Assembly (NCBI GenBank): GCA_900618425.1
Contig: UZAN01039960.1
Coordinates: 65,569 to 99,833 of the forward strand
Source: Echinostoma caproni
Lineage: Eukaryota > Platyhelminthes > Trematoda > Plagiorchiida > Echinostomatidae
Direction of reading: 5' to 3'
DNA length: 34,265 nucleotides
Made by a program: the position numbers and the translations under genes. Positions 23,240 through 34,265 of this stretch are shown in pieces. Numbering within the stretch: position 1 is the first letter of the stretch; every line of letters starts with the position of its first letter. The notes below the pieces were generated by a model. It was not told where the DNA came from. It saw only the letters and a list, made by a program, of their open reading frames with translations, and did no database searches.

Positions 23240-24780
23240 TAAGGGGGCCTCTAGAAAGAAGACACGTGTGTGGATACGTTTTAGTTATGGCGATACCTGT
23301 GAGTATAGCATTTTATTTCGTTCCTATAATTACCTGTTTAGAGTTTTTCGCTATGGGGCTCGAATATATAGGAACTCCCTTAATCAACTGCGAAATATCA
23401 AACCATGGGGGCATTAAAACACAATTCAACACAATCTCCATGCTTGCTATATGTTTTCTGTCAATTGAATGTATCAGAAATATAATACCGAGACCCGTTC
23501 TTGTACCAATGCAGAAATAGCATGATTGATGCTCAGCTGTTATTTTGGAGTCAACAGGGTTTTTGTATTCTGAAAGTTGTGGGATTACCTTTTCATGCAA
23601 TCCTAGGAAACTGTCAAGGACGTCCCACCAATGTGTTTATTCGGGGTTTTATTAAAATCTCCTATAGATTGTTCTCCTTGATAGGAATAATTCTTTTTCT
23701 TCTAATTCACACAAAGTTTATTCATGTTAGATTTAATTTTTGGGGTAGAATCATATCAAAGGATCTGATCTGAAAGGACCGTATTTTGATCTAACTTATT
23801 GAGCATGCATTTCGAAGGTCCATGTACCCCCAATTCGAGATCGTGATTCCTAACCGAGGTCGACCTCAGAAACGGAGTCTATCTATGCAACACGCGTCTT
23901 TTTATATGAGCGTTGTTCACTCGGAGCATACTCACAATAAGAAAACTGGGATGATTTTATAGTTTTGTGCATACATTGAGGATTCGTACTTAAATTCAGT
24001 TTAATTTATTCGACCAATAAACACGAGCTTACATGTGGCCCTTTTAGTATATTGACTGCTCAGAGAATGGAATTTATTGCATTCATATGGATTTGAGTGA
24101 AGACAAGAGAAGTGAAAGACGTTTTTCCCCGTTCGCGACTTGACTAAAGACACGCATCGACACGGGCTTCTCACTCGTTGTTACACGTTGCCCCAGTGAT
24201 TATTCAAAAAATAGTTTCACTATGTGTCGAAAATAATGTGAAATGATTGTAGCTCGGGAGGCGGATGTTAGTGTTGGTCTGTTCTCCGAGTTGGAAGTGT
24301 TATTCGCAGATGGTTTGCAATCAGACTAGGCAAAAGCATCTCCGAAGTTGCTCTGACGATGATGCCCAGCTTGGCTACGAAAAATTTGCGAACAACACTT
24401 TCAACTGGGAGAAAAGAACAAGACCAAAAGTTTCACGATGTTTGCTGGCCGCAAAAGTGCAACAACTTACCTATAGCCGACAATATCCTTGAAAGTAAAA
24501 CAAATTATTTCTTAAATCATTTCGATACGGTAATGAAGCGAGAATTTTTTATAACTCCAGCTTAATAATTACTCATTTGTACCATTCACTGCTATATACG
24601 GTCATTGATTGTACTGACAGAAGACCCGATTCATTCCAAAGATGGCACTTTGACAGGGATACCAGCACCTTCAACGAATGAATCTTGTAATCTTTGCTTG
24701 GATTCGTAAAATACCATCACACTTTTGTGCCACCGACTATCAAACTGCAAGCTCTGCTTAATCGTGTGATCAAACCAAGT
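23240..24780. other. Non-coding or decayed repeat
   Basis: Frames at 23223-23773 overlap in three phases without splice support. Since the gypsy relic begins at about 24783, the segment from about 24265 may be its degraded upstream part, but no motif could be read. Confidence 0.3.
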
Positions 24781-24782
24781 AT

Positions 24783-25100
24783 ATGAGGATGCCGGTAGGT
24801 GGCAGATTAAAACGCGCCCTGTGCCATCAAACGAGTCGTCACTTCACAATTCACTATGACATCTTTGTAGTTGCTGACGCTTGCGACAACAGAGCTGGAG
24901 ATGTTTTGCTACACGAATTCCCTAAGGGCATCCCTGAGGCTGCATATCATGTCTCCAGATCACTTTCAGCAGCAGAATTATTCTATACGCAAATGGGAAA
25001 TTAGGGTTAACATTGAATTTTTACTGAAAAGGCTTCGTGATTTCCTACTCGGATGAAAATTCAAACAACGCACTGATCACAATCTGTTGCTACCCCCTCT
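24783..25100 (+). mobile_element. Decayed Ty3/gypsy retroelement, RNase H region
   Basis: A fragment of a Ty3/gypsy pol gene covering the start of the RNase H domain. The first frame reads LKRALCHQTSRHFTIHYDIF then VVADACDNRAGDVLLHEFP and AAYHVSRSLSAAE. This has the family order of an aspartate in a V-x-A-D-A motif, a G-x-V-L-x-H strand, and the SRSLS-x-AE block. After a stop and a frameshift the trail continues as FLLKRLRDFLLG and KFKQRTDHNLLL, matching the next conserved blocks (F..Y..G, then R-TDH). Reverse transcriptase, integrase and LTRs were not seen, so this is a short inactive remnant. Gypsy elements of this kind are common in flatworms and many other animals. Confidence 0.85.
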
Positions 25101-25160
25101 TTGCCAAACCTAGTAACTTAGTCGCAGTAAATATTCAATGAGAGGCCACAGTTTGGTACA

Positions 25161-25200
25161 TAGAGGATTGAAGACTGCTGTCGCGGTCTTCAATCCTTTA
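25161..25200. repeat. Perfect 12-bp hairpin
   Basis: AGGATTGAAGAC (25164-25175) and its exact complement GTCTTCAATCCT (25186-25197) enclose a 10-nt loop. Pairing extends outward with one G-T pair. It lies about 60 bp after the gypsy relic, so it may be part of the retroelement or an independent stem-loop. Confidence 0.65.
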
Positions 25201-25204
25201 TTAC

Positions 25205-28200
25205 AAACAAAACGAATCGTATGATTTCAGCGAGACTACCAATAAATTATACCTAAATATTTGAATGCCAAATTATCTACGGACGTATTAGCACTGCTGA
25301 TCATTGCTTTTTTATTTCAGTGTATAAAAATCGTTTAGGTGAATCTTATTGTTTGAGGGATTATTCTTGAATAAGTGGACTAATAAATCGTCATCACGGT
25401 GTATTCAAGCTTTCTATAATTTTTAGGCTCTGTATATATTTTAAGCGATGTTGTACACACTCGTTGCCCCACTCTCCGTTTCAACAAACACTGACCGTAT
25501 AATATTGTTGCTACATTGTGCTCAAATGGTATTGTTGTTTCATTAGACTGTTTTTAAATAGTATGGAGATGCACACAGCTTGTGAATTTTACAAATTTGA
25601 ACCTCACTTACACACACACAGGAAAACTTCTCGAAAAAAACACCTCATAACTTGTTTATCCTTACCTACTTGCCCCCACGGGGATTGCTTTGATTGCTCA
25701 AATCAATAACTGATATCTTGTATCATTCTACACATTGATGGTGTCTGCTACAACCAGTTCTTGGTTATTTAAACAAGTCGAATTGGAAAACAGTAATCAG
25801 TGTGTTATCTCCGTGATACGTTCATGGTGAGCTAAGACAGATTATTTCATTTTCTCCAGTGTACTTTTGTTATTATTGTAATAATTATGAAAGATTTTGC
25901 CCAGCGGCATCGCCCAGTTTCTGTTGTTGTTATTGTACTGTTTTCTTCTACCGAGGACACATTTTAATCATGTCGAGTTTGGTGCTAAAACGGAAAAAAT
26001 ACAGGTCACTTGCACTCCGTGGTCTACCCCAACACGACAAATGGGACAGTTATCTGCCCTCTCCCGTCCACTTCCACAATAGTTTCCAGTTCATACCGCA
26101 TGCATTGTGAAAACAGGAAAGCTAGCTTAGCATCATCTAAATGAGGAAAGTGAACTTTGTTTTCGAACCCGAAATGTATAAGATATGCACCTATGTAACA
26201 GAATTAACAGTAATAGTAATCGTTTACCTTCTATGATTATTCAAATACGTAATCATACAGCTTTCATTCTAAGGAGTGTACTCTGTGACCAATTAAAGGC
26301 TGCTTTGGAACGTCTATAAGTGATAAAAATGGGTGGAATCAAAACATATGACCTCTGGGCAGCTGCTTCGACGACATTAACCGTTTGACCACTACTGTCT
26401 AAATTGTCCAGCATCTCTGTGTGCGGTCATTTTTAATACAACATGCTCGACCAGTGGTTCAGGTAAAACGTTTCATGATATTGGACGTGTTCCAACCGTG
26501 CATTGGTTGCCAAAGTGAGCATGAATGGAGTAGGTTGCAGTCTATGATCATTACACTTTGATGGCGGTTTCGTCACTAGCAGTATTTCATCGTTTCACCA
26601 AACATCAAACGCTGCTATCATGAATGGGAAAAGAACTGAATCCAAAATGTTTCTCTGCTTTCGTCTTCAGCAAAACCACATGCAGAATCACAAATTGTAC
26701 GCACAGAGAGACACTGGTGCTAACTGAAAATTGACTTGAAAATCCCGTAGACCTTGGAATGAGGAAAAACACGATGAATTCGGGGTAAGTCTACGACAGT
26801 GCTGCGTCGCCAAATGAAGTTTCAAACGAATGTTGACCAATCCGTAATGAGTAGTGATTAAACTGGGTGTCCCTGGACCGTCAACAACCACCGAAGCAAT
26901 TGGGAATAGAATCAAGGACCAACGGTATTCTTTGATAACCAGTCCGATCGTTGGGTGGTTTGAGCAGAATTGTCACAGTTTTCTGACAGCAAAGTTTGGT
27001 CTTTCCGTGTATTGCGCATAGTTCTGATCTTAACTGGTCCAGCGTGTTGCCCACTCTGGTTGGTCACACCCAAATATTTAACGTGGCTATTTCTAAATTA
27101 GTGAGGCTATACTGATATAGATACAGATTACATAGGAAGTGGGACAGACGACAAGCTGAACTTGTCTCAACACACTTACGGGTGTGTTGATTGAAATCTG
27201 ATCGTCAAGGAGACGGGCTACGCCGATTCCGGTACGGAGTGAGAAACTGATAGTCAATGAATGCCTAAGAGCAGTACCATCGATATATCAATAAAGTTAG
27301 TTAGAAAGATAGAGCTGAACATAAAGATGATAAGTGTCAAAGTAATAATAATAGGCTGGAAATTTTCCTGAATGTATTCATCGAATTTTCGATTCAATAT
27401 ACTGAATTTTATCGATTAGTCATTTCAAACGGTCAAAAAGAAAATTGTCAAAGCTGTTCGGGCTCAGAATGTAAATTTAATGAAACATGAACATGGGAAT
27501 ATCTCTAAACAATTATAAATTTTCAACTGTAAATCGATATACATTCTCCAAAATGCAAAGAAATAAACAGAAGTAGACGAAAGTTTAGAAAATCAAAACA
27601 CTGTTTTCCTTTAAAACATTGAATGGTGAAAATACAAACGGGAGTTTGTGCAATGCATTTATGCCAAGTGCACATGATACACACATCTATTTACTGCGTT
27701 TCGGTTGATTTTGATTTCCACTGAAATAACGAATGTCTTAAGTTTCGGGTGAATGAATGTTTCGAGGTACATTGGGTGAGACTACACATACCGATAGGTA
27801 TTATAATAAATGGTGAATGGTGATCAATTCCATCTCGATAAAATCAATATCGGAGGAGTGGATTTGTGTTACTAAACAACTCCTTCAAATAGTAAGCAAA
27901 ATACCGCTGAAATTACTAGTTAACTTGAAGCAACAGAATAAGACTCCCAGGTACATATTATCAGTGTGAAATGATCAAAGCGGGTTTGAAACGTTAATGC
28001 ATGACGCAATCGACGAATAATGAAAGTTGTTTTGTTGTTTGTATCTCACGAGATCACTGAATGGAGGGTGCAACACAGTACAGTTTGTTTTTAGCGAATA
28101 CTTCGAACAGAAAGTTGGGAATACAATGCAGGTAAGATCCGGTATAAATTAACAGTTTTAATTTGATTTGTAATATAAAGTCAGAATGACCACATCCTAA

Positions 28201-29030
28201 AGCATGATTCAGTTTGGCATAGACAATGTGAAAACGGTAACACAGAAAATGAACATTGCGTGACATTTTTAAGAAGAGTGACTATGCTTGAAGATCAAAC
28301 AATGTAAATGGGAAGAAAATGGTAATATAGTGAAAAATCTGAAATACAGTGTATAACGATAGAGATTAACATTAAAAAAACATAGTTCCACAGTGTCTCC
28401 ATCTGCATGCTGGATGCACTTCTATTCCAGTCGTAATAAAGCTTGCGGGGTGATAATGTTGCGTAGAGGAAAGTATACAATATTTATTTTTTCAAGATGA
28501 GACAGAACAATTGACCTTGAATGCCACGTACAAATGCCCTTATTTATTCCATCGCACGTGCACTCGAAGTGATGCATCTGAACACTAGTTAGATGCAATC
28601 GTACAGGAGATGATAACTCGTGAGTTTAGTGAAAGTTTGCAGTGAAACAAAAGTGAAGCCTATGGAAAAAACTGTTGTTTTTCACTACAGCTGATGGCCG
28701 AAATGGTTGTAACTTTTGAAAAAACCGAAAAATTTGGAAGTCTCGAGCAAATAACTGTTTGGAAAACGTGTACATTCCTCTTGAATATACCGTTTCACCT
28801 GGACAACAACCTGGACAACAAAGTACCAACTAATCATTTATGGTTATGAAAGTCAAACTTTGACTGCATTCTGCTCAGTATTAAGTAACCTGTTCATGAA
28901 TTGGAACCAAATGCTCGTAATAATGACTTTTAAAAGCTCCCCATGATGATGAAATATTTTCTGTTTTGCGGTGATGCTATTGTTGGGGCCTACAACTGAC
29001 TGATTTGTGTTCATACATGCTCGTGGCCGA
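25205..29030. other. Non-coding, with isolated splice-like signals
   Basis: No sustained coding frame. Good 3' splice sites occur at 25320 (TTTTTTATTTCAG) and about 26670 (CTGCTTTCGTCTTCAG), and a good 5' splice site occurs at 28131 (ATGCAG/GTAAGA), each with only very short open segments. A 12-bp unit CCTGGACAACAA is duplicated in tandem at 28798-28821. Confidence 0.35.
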
Positions 29031-29070
29031 ATTGATTGATCGATCGATCGGTTGATCGATTGACTGACTG
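29031..29070. repeat. GATC/GATT/GACT tetranucleotide repeat
   Basis: An imperfect tetranucleotide tract, ATTGATTGATCGATCGATCG followed by GTTGATCGATTGACTGACTG. Confidence 0.85.
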
Positions 29071-29776
29071 TTTGAATGCTGGCTTGGCGGCATTCGAATG
29101 TAGTGCGACGTGTGAGCCCAAGTTGGTCTGCCTTCCTTCGTTCCTACACGCTGATCGTTCCTGCTTGCTTCCCGGTTTGTGAACTGGCTACATATTTGCT
29201 TCTTACAATAAACGTACTGCTTAATTCGTTGTGTGATCATTTACCTAACTAATTTGGAACACAACGGCTATCGGTCGTTAAAACATCCTAAAAATATCGT
29301 TCTGAGATCAATCGAAAATCACTTCAGTTGGCGGAATGCTCAAATTCTGTTTGAATGGTCTGCTCACAGAATGAGTAGCTTGACGAAACAAAATGCATAA
29401 CTACGTTTTTATCATTCTTCTACATACGACTTGTGCAAGCTTCCACGACAAATAAACAATGTTCGAGAGATCTGGTGAGCTTTGCGCGTGTGCCTTATCG
29501 GTAATCCTGGGAGTGATTGAAAATTTTCATGGGTTGCAATCAATACTTTTCGATTAAACTAACACACACAATGTGATTTTAATGTCTTTGAACGAATTTT
29601 CAGAGCAGATGTATATTCTGTTACAAACTGGTCTTTAATTTACTTGAAAGGGAGACACTTTGCAGATGGTGCTGTCTGATCTGCCTGTGGGGAAGCCCGT
29701 TCTTCGGAAAGCAACTGAGTTGTTACCGCTGAATTCTTTGTTGCACAACCATGAAATGTTTGTCTTTCCCTTTCAG

Positions 29777-30153
29777 ACTACAATTACCACCCAAGTAGAA
29801 TGGTCATGCTAACTGATTCGGACCAGGATGCTTGCAAACCGCTCAATCGAACGTACTTTCGGCTAAAATGTTCCGCATGGATTTACAATTTTCAACTGTC
29901 TCTCGGAGTATCAATATGTCAAGTTTCGTTCCGGAACGGATCAAATTCCGAGTCAAACGGATAAAGGTAAGTGTCATGGATACAAACTAACCCAACAGCC
30001 ACACACCCCAATATCCCCCTAGCCTGACACAACCACATTTCACTTCAAAACTTTCCGGTTTCGGTCGGTGGTAAAACAAAAAGTATACGAGGACAATTGT
30101 TGTTGTTTCTGTTGTTGCAGTCTGCATTGCTAAGCAGTGAAATCAATCAGTAG
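29777..30153 (+). CDS. Spliced unit of two exons, coding frame unclear
   Basis: A strong 3' splice site (GTCTTTCCCTTTCAG, ending 29776) and a consensus 5' splice site (ATAAAG/GTAAGT at 29966/29967) bound a 190-nt exon. A very good 3' splice site (TTGTTTCTGTTGTTGCAG, ending about 30120) closes a 154-nt intron. In one frame the first exon reads YNYHPSRMVMLTDSDQDACK then PLNRTYFRLKCSAWIYNF and ends at a TAA touching the donor. In another, an internal ATG gives MFRMDLQFSTVSRSINMSS and crosses the junction to stop at 30151-30153. Either one of these is the protein, or the exon belongs to an untranslated region. No family was recognised. Confidence 0.35.
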
Positions 30154-30159
30154 TTGAGG

Positions 30160-33100
30160 TAAAAAATACTGAGAGTGTGATTAAAACGGTACATCGGTGG
30201 AAAGGGCTCTCGAAGTATGTGTAACTGTCATCCCAAAATCTCTTCCAATGCTTCTCACGATTAACCACAAAGACATATCAAGAAACTGTGTAAAAATCAA
30301 GGAAAAAAATGGATAAGAGTTTCAATTTATTCCGGACAAGTAATAATAATAATGTAGACTGAATTAATTTGTCATAATTCCCGTGGATCATCTTTTAACC
30401 TGAATAGCAGCTAGTTTTTCATCCCTGATTCGTTTACCCACTCGATTCAGAAGACATAAGTTTCAAATTCCTTTCTCGCCAAGGGACAATATGTGAGGGG
30501 TGAGAGAGCTTATTTTATGTAAAAGATCTTTTTGAAGAATGATTCCAAAAAATACGTTGATAGTCTTAAAAATAATGACAGTCTGAACAGTTTTTCCATC
30601 GGTTTTCGCACACAATTACTGACGAACAGGAATCCTTCGTTTAGTAACGCCGTTTACATGTGAATTTCGGCTGTTGTTGTTTTCGTTGCATTCCGCAATG
30701 GTCAGTGTTTGTAGGTTTATCACAATGAAGAAGTCTGCGTAGGCGTTGAATCCAGGATATAACAAAACATTTTGCTGTTCTTTCGTTCGAATTATTTACC
30801 TGGGAAAGCGTGGAATGTGAGAGAGTGGATTCAACTCTCCCATGCAAAACGGAGCTTCTAGCTGTCTCTAGCGTTTCAAGTTCCACTCAAAGTTATATCC
30901 TATGGACAAAACGGGGATTTGATCTAAATACCTACTGGTCTTTTAGAGGTTTTATTTGCAAATTTAAAGATTACGCTTCTATAGAAAGGAAGGGATTGAC
31001 ATTTTGAGCTTCACTAAATTAAACCAAACTGCATGGTGGTGCTGATAGATTGCTGCCAGTTTCAAGCTGCTCTCAACACCCTACCCCCTTCGTTTGACCG
31101 GCTGACCGGCCGAAAACGCATCAATCTTTTAGCCCGACGGGACGAACGCTATGTAAGCTGAAAGTGTTTGATCATGCGGTCGATAGAGACGTAAGCAGGT
31201 AGATAGGTAGGTGGTGAGTTAGTGGGGAGGTGGTCAGATAGACAGATAGGTAGGGAAGTAGGTAGGTATGCAGGCTAGCAGGCGGGTAGATAGATTAACT
31301 GAAACGCAAGTACAAATAGCACTCAGTGCGATGATTTCCCGTCAGGCAAACACTCGAAAGCGCCAACCCACTTCAGAGGCTGTCTAGAGCAAGCGGACAA
31401 GAGAATGAAATGAGGAGATGTGGGGGCGAGGGAAACTGAAGTGCGGAAAATCGAGAGCTAGCGCTTGAGCGTTTGGACGAACTGCGGCATTGATTTTACA
31501 GCGGCAGTCGGTCTACTTAACTAGGCCGTTTACTTACTAGAGCACTAAGATTTGGAGCAAACTGGAGGTTTGAAGAACGCAGCTGTTAGCGTATCACTTT
31601 TGGATGTGCACCAGTTTCGACCTGACTCAGCCGTACTCAAGTGACTCTAACCTTAACTGGTCGATCAGCTATGAATAGAAAAAACTGAAACTAGTTATCG
31701 GATCCCGTTCCATTAAACCATTCAAAAAAAACAGACATCCCTAGTAAGAATGATTCTAAAATGAAAAGAAAAGAATCTTTAAAATCAGGAAGACAATACA
31801 TTACGAGAAGTATATTCATCCTGATGTGTAAATGAAACTAAAACTATTTAAACAACTTGAAACTGAAAACAAAAAAGAGATTTATAATACTCATCTCACA
31901 CTACAGATTAATACTAGAAGGTACTTTAGATGGTGATTCTTGAAAACTGCCACCGCTTCTTCTTGAGTATTGAAGGGCTTAAACATTGATTAATGTGTAT
32001 ATCTACAGATTCAGTCTTGAACTGTTTCTTGAAGTCCTCATTACGAGCTCACATCACTAATAACTAGGAGAGCACTAAAAGTAATAACCACTAATTTCGC
32101 TGGTTCTCAATCAGATATCAAAGCGCACTTCGAGAATGTTAAAAAAATGAAACTGATAGGTGGATGTTCAACGCTCAACGGTGGGTCGAGTTAGGAATAC
32201 TTTTGTAGATGCGGGGGGCGGTAGTGCGAGAAATCCCTTTGGGTGAAACTGCTTGCTTGGGATAGTGATAAGATAAATTACTCGAAATAAGTAAACTTGC
32301 TTGGCTAATTTTGTATTACATCATATTTCTATATCCAACACACATTATAATGGTTTTCGCTACATGAATCAAATTTTACTTTTTATAATACAATCATTTA
32401 GAGTTCCTCATGATTTGTGATAACCGCTTACATATAATGCAACTAGTTTCATGACCATCTAATATGAATTCCAGGTACTACTTATTCGAAACAGTTTCCG
32501 TTCCTACCTGATGAATATTTAGATAACCACTGAAATAACAGAAACATTTTCACTGGATTCCCAGAAAACTTTGTATGCCCATAGACGGTATTCTTATAAC
32601 AATTTTTGATCATATCTAGTGTGCCTTAAACGAATGCAAAAAATTAGGGTCACTATCGTAACTGTTCTCAAGTGTTCCTTATTTCCTCTTCTAATAAATT
32701 CAAAACCATTAAGGAGAAATTACTTAGGGATTTGATGTTGCAGAAAGACCTTTCCAATTCCCATTGAACATCCTTATTTATCTCCCTGTGGACAAGTTAT
32801 TTTACTCCATTCACGGGATTCTTCGAAGAAGTTTGCTCTCAAAAGTCTCAGTTGCATATATTCCTCTCGATATTACCACCTTGTCATCGCATTAACGAAT
32901 GTTATTCAATGTAACTAAATTCGTCTCAGTCCTGAATCTGACAAATCGGATTGCTGACTGCACCGACTGCAACGGACACACTCAACGGAGAAAGTAGCAA
33001 TTCTTGTTCGATTTTCAAAGATTAATTTACAAGTATAAGATTATCGTCGTCGAAATTGAGCGGTAAAATTACTTCGTATCCAAAAATGTGATGCAGCCAA

Positions 33101-33870
33101 TGGCAACACTCGATCGTAGCTCTAAATCAATTAAGTTTACAGTGAAAAGTCTATTAACACATCTATATACGGTGGAAGTCAAGTTAAGGGTCAATATCAG
33201 GATCTTAAAAACTAGCGAAGAGTACGATCAAAGTTGTGTGATTTGCCAGTTCGGCAACCGTTTCAATCAATTCTCATCACTTGAAATTCAACGATCAAAT
33301 AATCGGCAGATTCATTATCACATGCAAATAATCAATGTGATAAAACCGTCCCTGAAGCTAAGACGAATAAAAGTTGGACGTCAAATTCCATAGCATATAC
33401 CACAATCCCTCCTCGAAGGCAAAAACCTTTCTTTTTCTGATAAGCACACCGAAGATATTTTTCTAACGCTCATTTATGAGTGAGAACCACGAGGTTTTTT
33501 ATGGCTAGTTAATCGATAAGAAACTGGTTGCCTGCTAATCATTGGATGAATAGATAATCGTGCCAGTATTAAATGACCATTTTCTGGAGACTACCCTTGC
33601 CTATTGCGACTCCATCGCAATGATATTTTTGGAATCATTACAGATTTGGCACATGTGGAGCACCAGGGATAAGGAGGAATTTTGTGTATGACCGAAATAT
33701 ATTTACTAGATCGTTGTAAGTTAATCCGATTGGTTACATTTAACGAGAGAAGCTTCAAGTGGAACGTCAATGAAGGGAAATTACGGTGGTGTTCAGCAGT
33801 CACTAAACTCGATCGACAAACGCTCAAAAATAAAATTTGGTATCTCGGACCAAAACGGTTCTAACCAAAC
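30160..33870. other. Mostly non-coding, with one tetranucleotide repeat
   Basis: Frames at 30641-30886 (-), 30810-31007 (+) and 33088-33393 (+) lack splice or motif support. The minus-strand frame near 30.8 kb ends at CCCAG/GTAAAT, a fair 5' splice site, but is otherwise unremarkable. Confidence 0.35.
31194..31296. repeat. Imperfect GGTA/GATA/GCAG tetranucleotide tract
   Basis: About 100 bp of degenerate 4-bp units (GTAG, ATAG, GCAG, GTGG variants) read on the plus strand. It is a diverged microsatellite. Confidence 0.85.
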
Positions 33871-33877
33871 ATTTTAG

Positions 33878-34113
33878 AAAGAAAAACTGCTTCCCTATTC
33901 TCAACGAAAAGCAGATCCGTGAAGTTTTCCATAAGAGTATGCTTGAATTGCGGAAGACATTCAATGTTATCTTACATCACAACAGAAGATTTGTACCGGG
34001 GAATATTTCAAGTGGATCGCAGTACTTACAGACAACCAACCAAGCCAAACTTGGATAAAAGCCTTTTCCATACCTCGTCGGAGACGCGAGAAGTGGATGT
34101 GGAAGCAGGATGT
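33878..34113 (+). CDS. Candidate exon of an unidentified gene
   Basis: A 236-nt plus-strand segment between ACATTTTAG and GGATGT/GTAAGT. One frame is open throughout, entering with 2 nt and leaving in phase 0. It encodes SVKFSIRVCLNCGRHSMLSY, ITTEDLYRGIFQVDRSTYR, QPTKPNLDKSLFHTSSETRE and VDVEAGC. A CxxC pair (CLNC) is followed by a mixed polar region. A second plus-strand frame is open for most of the segment but hits a stop at about 34058, before the donor. The exon could belong to the same plus-strand gene as the splice unit at 29.8 kb, which is inference only. Confidence 0.35.
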
Positions 34114-34265
34114 GTAAGTCGCAGACAGGGGTTTGGACAAGGGGGTAAGAAGGGGAGGGACGAGTTTCCTTGGGGCCCGGTGCATACAAAATGAACATTT
34201 ATGACTGATGATTGTCAGCAAGCTAGAGACCGAATTTATGATAATTACAGATAAAATTAAAGGAG

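Noticed and set aside
23223..23773. Overlapping hydrophobic frames on both strands
   Set aside because: Three overlapping frames of similar length with no splice support. The hydrophobicity reflects T-rich sequence.
26688..26915. Minus-strand frame that might be a retroviral-type protease
   Set aside because: No Asp-Thr/Ser-Gly active-site motif or zinc knuckle could be found in any nearby frame.
29031..29070. Tetranucleotide tract as a CRISPR-like array or telomere
   Set aside because: The units are 4 bp without spacers and do not match a telomere repeat. It is a simple microsatellite.

Overview
This window looks like a gene-poor, intron-rich piece of a draft eukaryotic (animal) genome. 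There are no bacterial operons, ribosome-binding sites or long uninterrupted reading frames. What can be supported is short open stretches bounded by GT/AG splice signals, two decayed transposons (a Tc1-type DNA transposon and a Ty3/gypsy retroelement), dispersed inverted repeats, microsatellites and assembly gaps (a run of N at 11424-11816 and single Ns at 8576, 12657 and 18728). The base composition is AT-rich by eye. A flatworm such as a fluke is a reasonable guess from the style (very small 5' intron, long later introns, Tc1 and gypsy relics, possible micro-exons), but no marker in the window proves it.

Layout. 268-1193 (-) holds a frameshifted Tc1/mariner transposase. 2490-2690 is a sharply GC-rich island. 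8513-9486 holds at least two copies of an inverted-repeat element with a possible tRNA-like segment; a fragment of a third copy lies at 13275-13325. Right after this cluster, a plus-strand gene start at 9821 is split by a 64-nt intron. An opposite-strand reading frame at 10329-10523 follows. 11246-11990 contains a CAA repeat, a sequence gap and a short N-terminus-like frame.

The best multi-exon gene is on the minus strand: exons at 16527-16647, 16014-16181 and 14901-15080 join in phase and encode a lumenal- or extracellular-looking segment followed by two hydrophobic stretches. A serine/arginine/glutamine-rich exon at 18990-19263 may lie upstream of it. A separate pair of plus-strand exons (about 14130-14230 and 14651-14772) ends just beside the last of these, so the two genes seem to be nested or to overlap tail to tail.

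From 19.3 kb to the end the sequence is mostly non-coding. It holds a possible exon at 23134-23238, a degenerate gypsy RNase H region at 24783-25100, a plus-strand spliced unit at 29777-30153, a GGTA/GATA repeat at 31194-31296 and a plausible plus-strand exon at 33878-34113. No product could be named with confidence for any host gene. The host-gene calls rest on splice-site quality, phase and protein-like composition, not on recognised domains.
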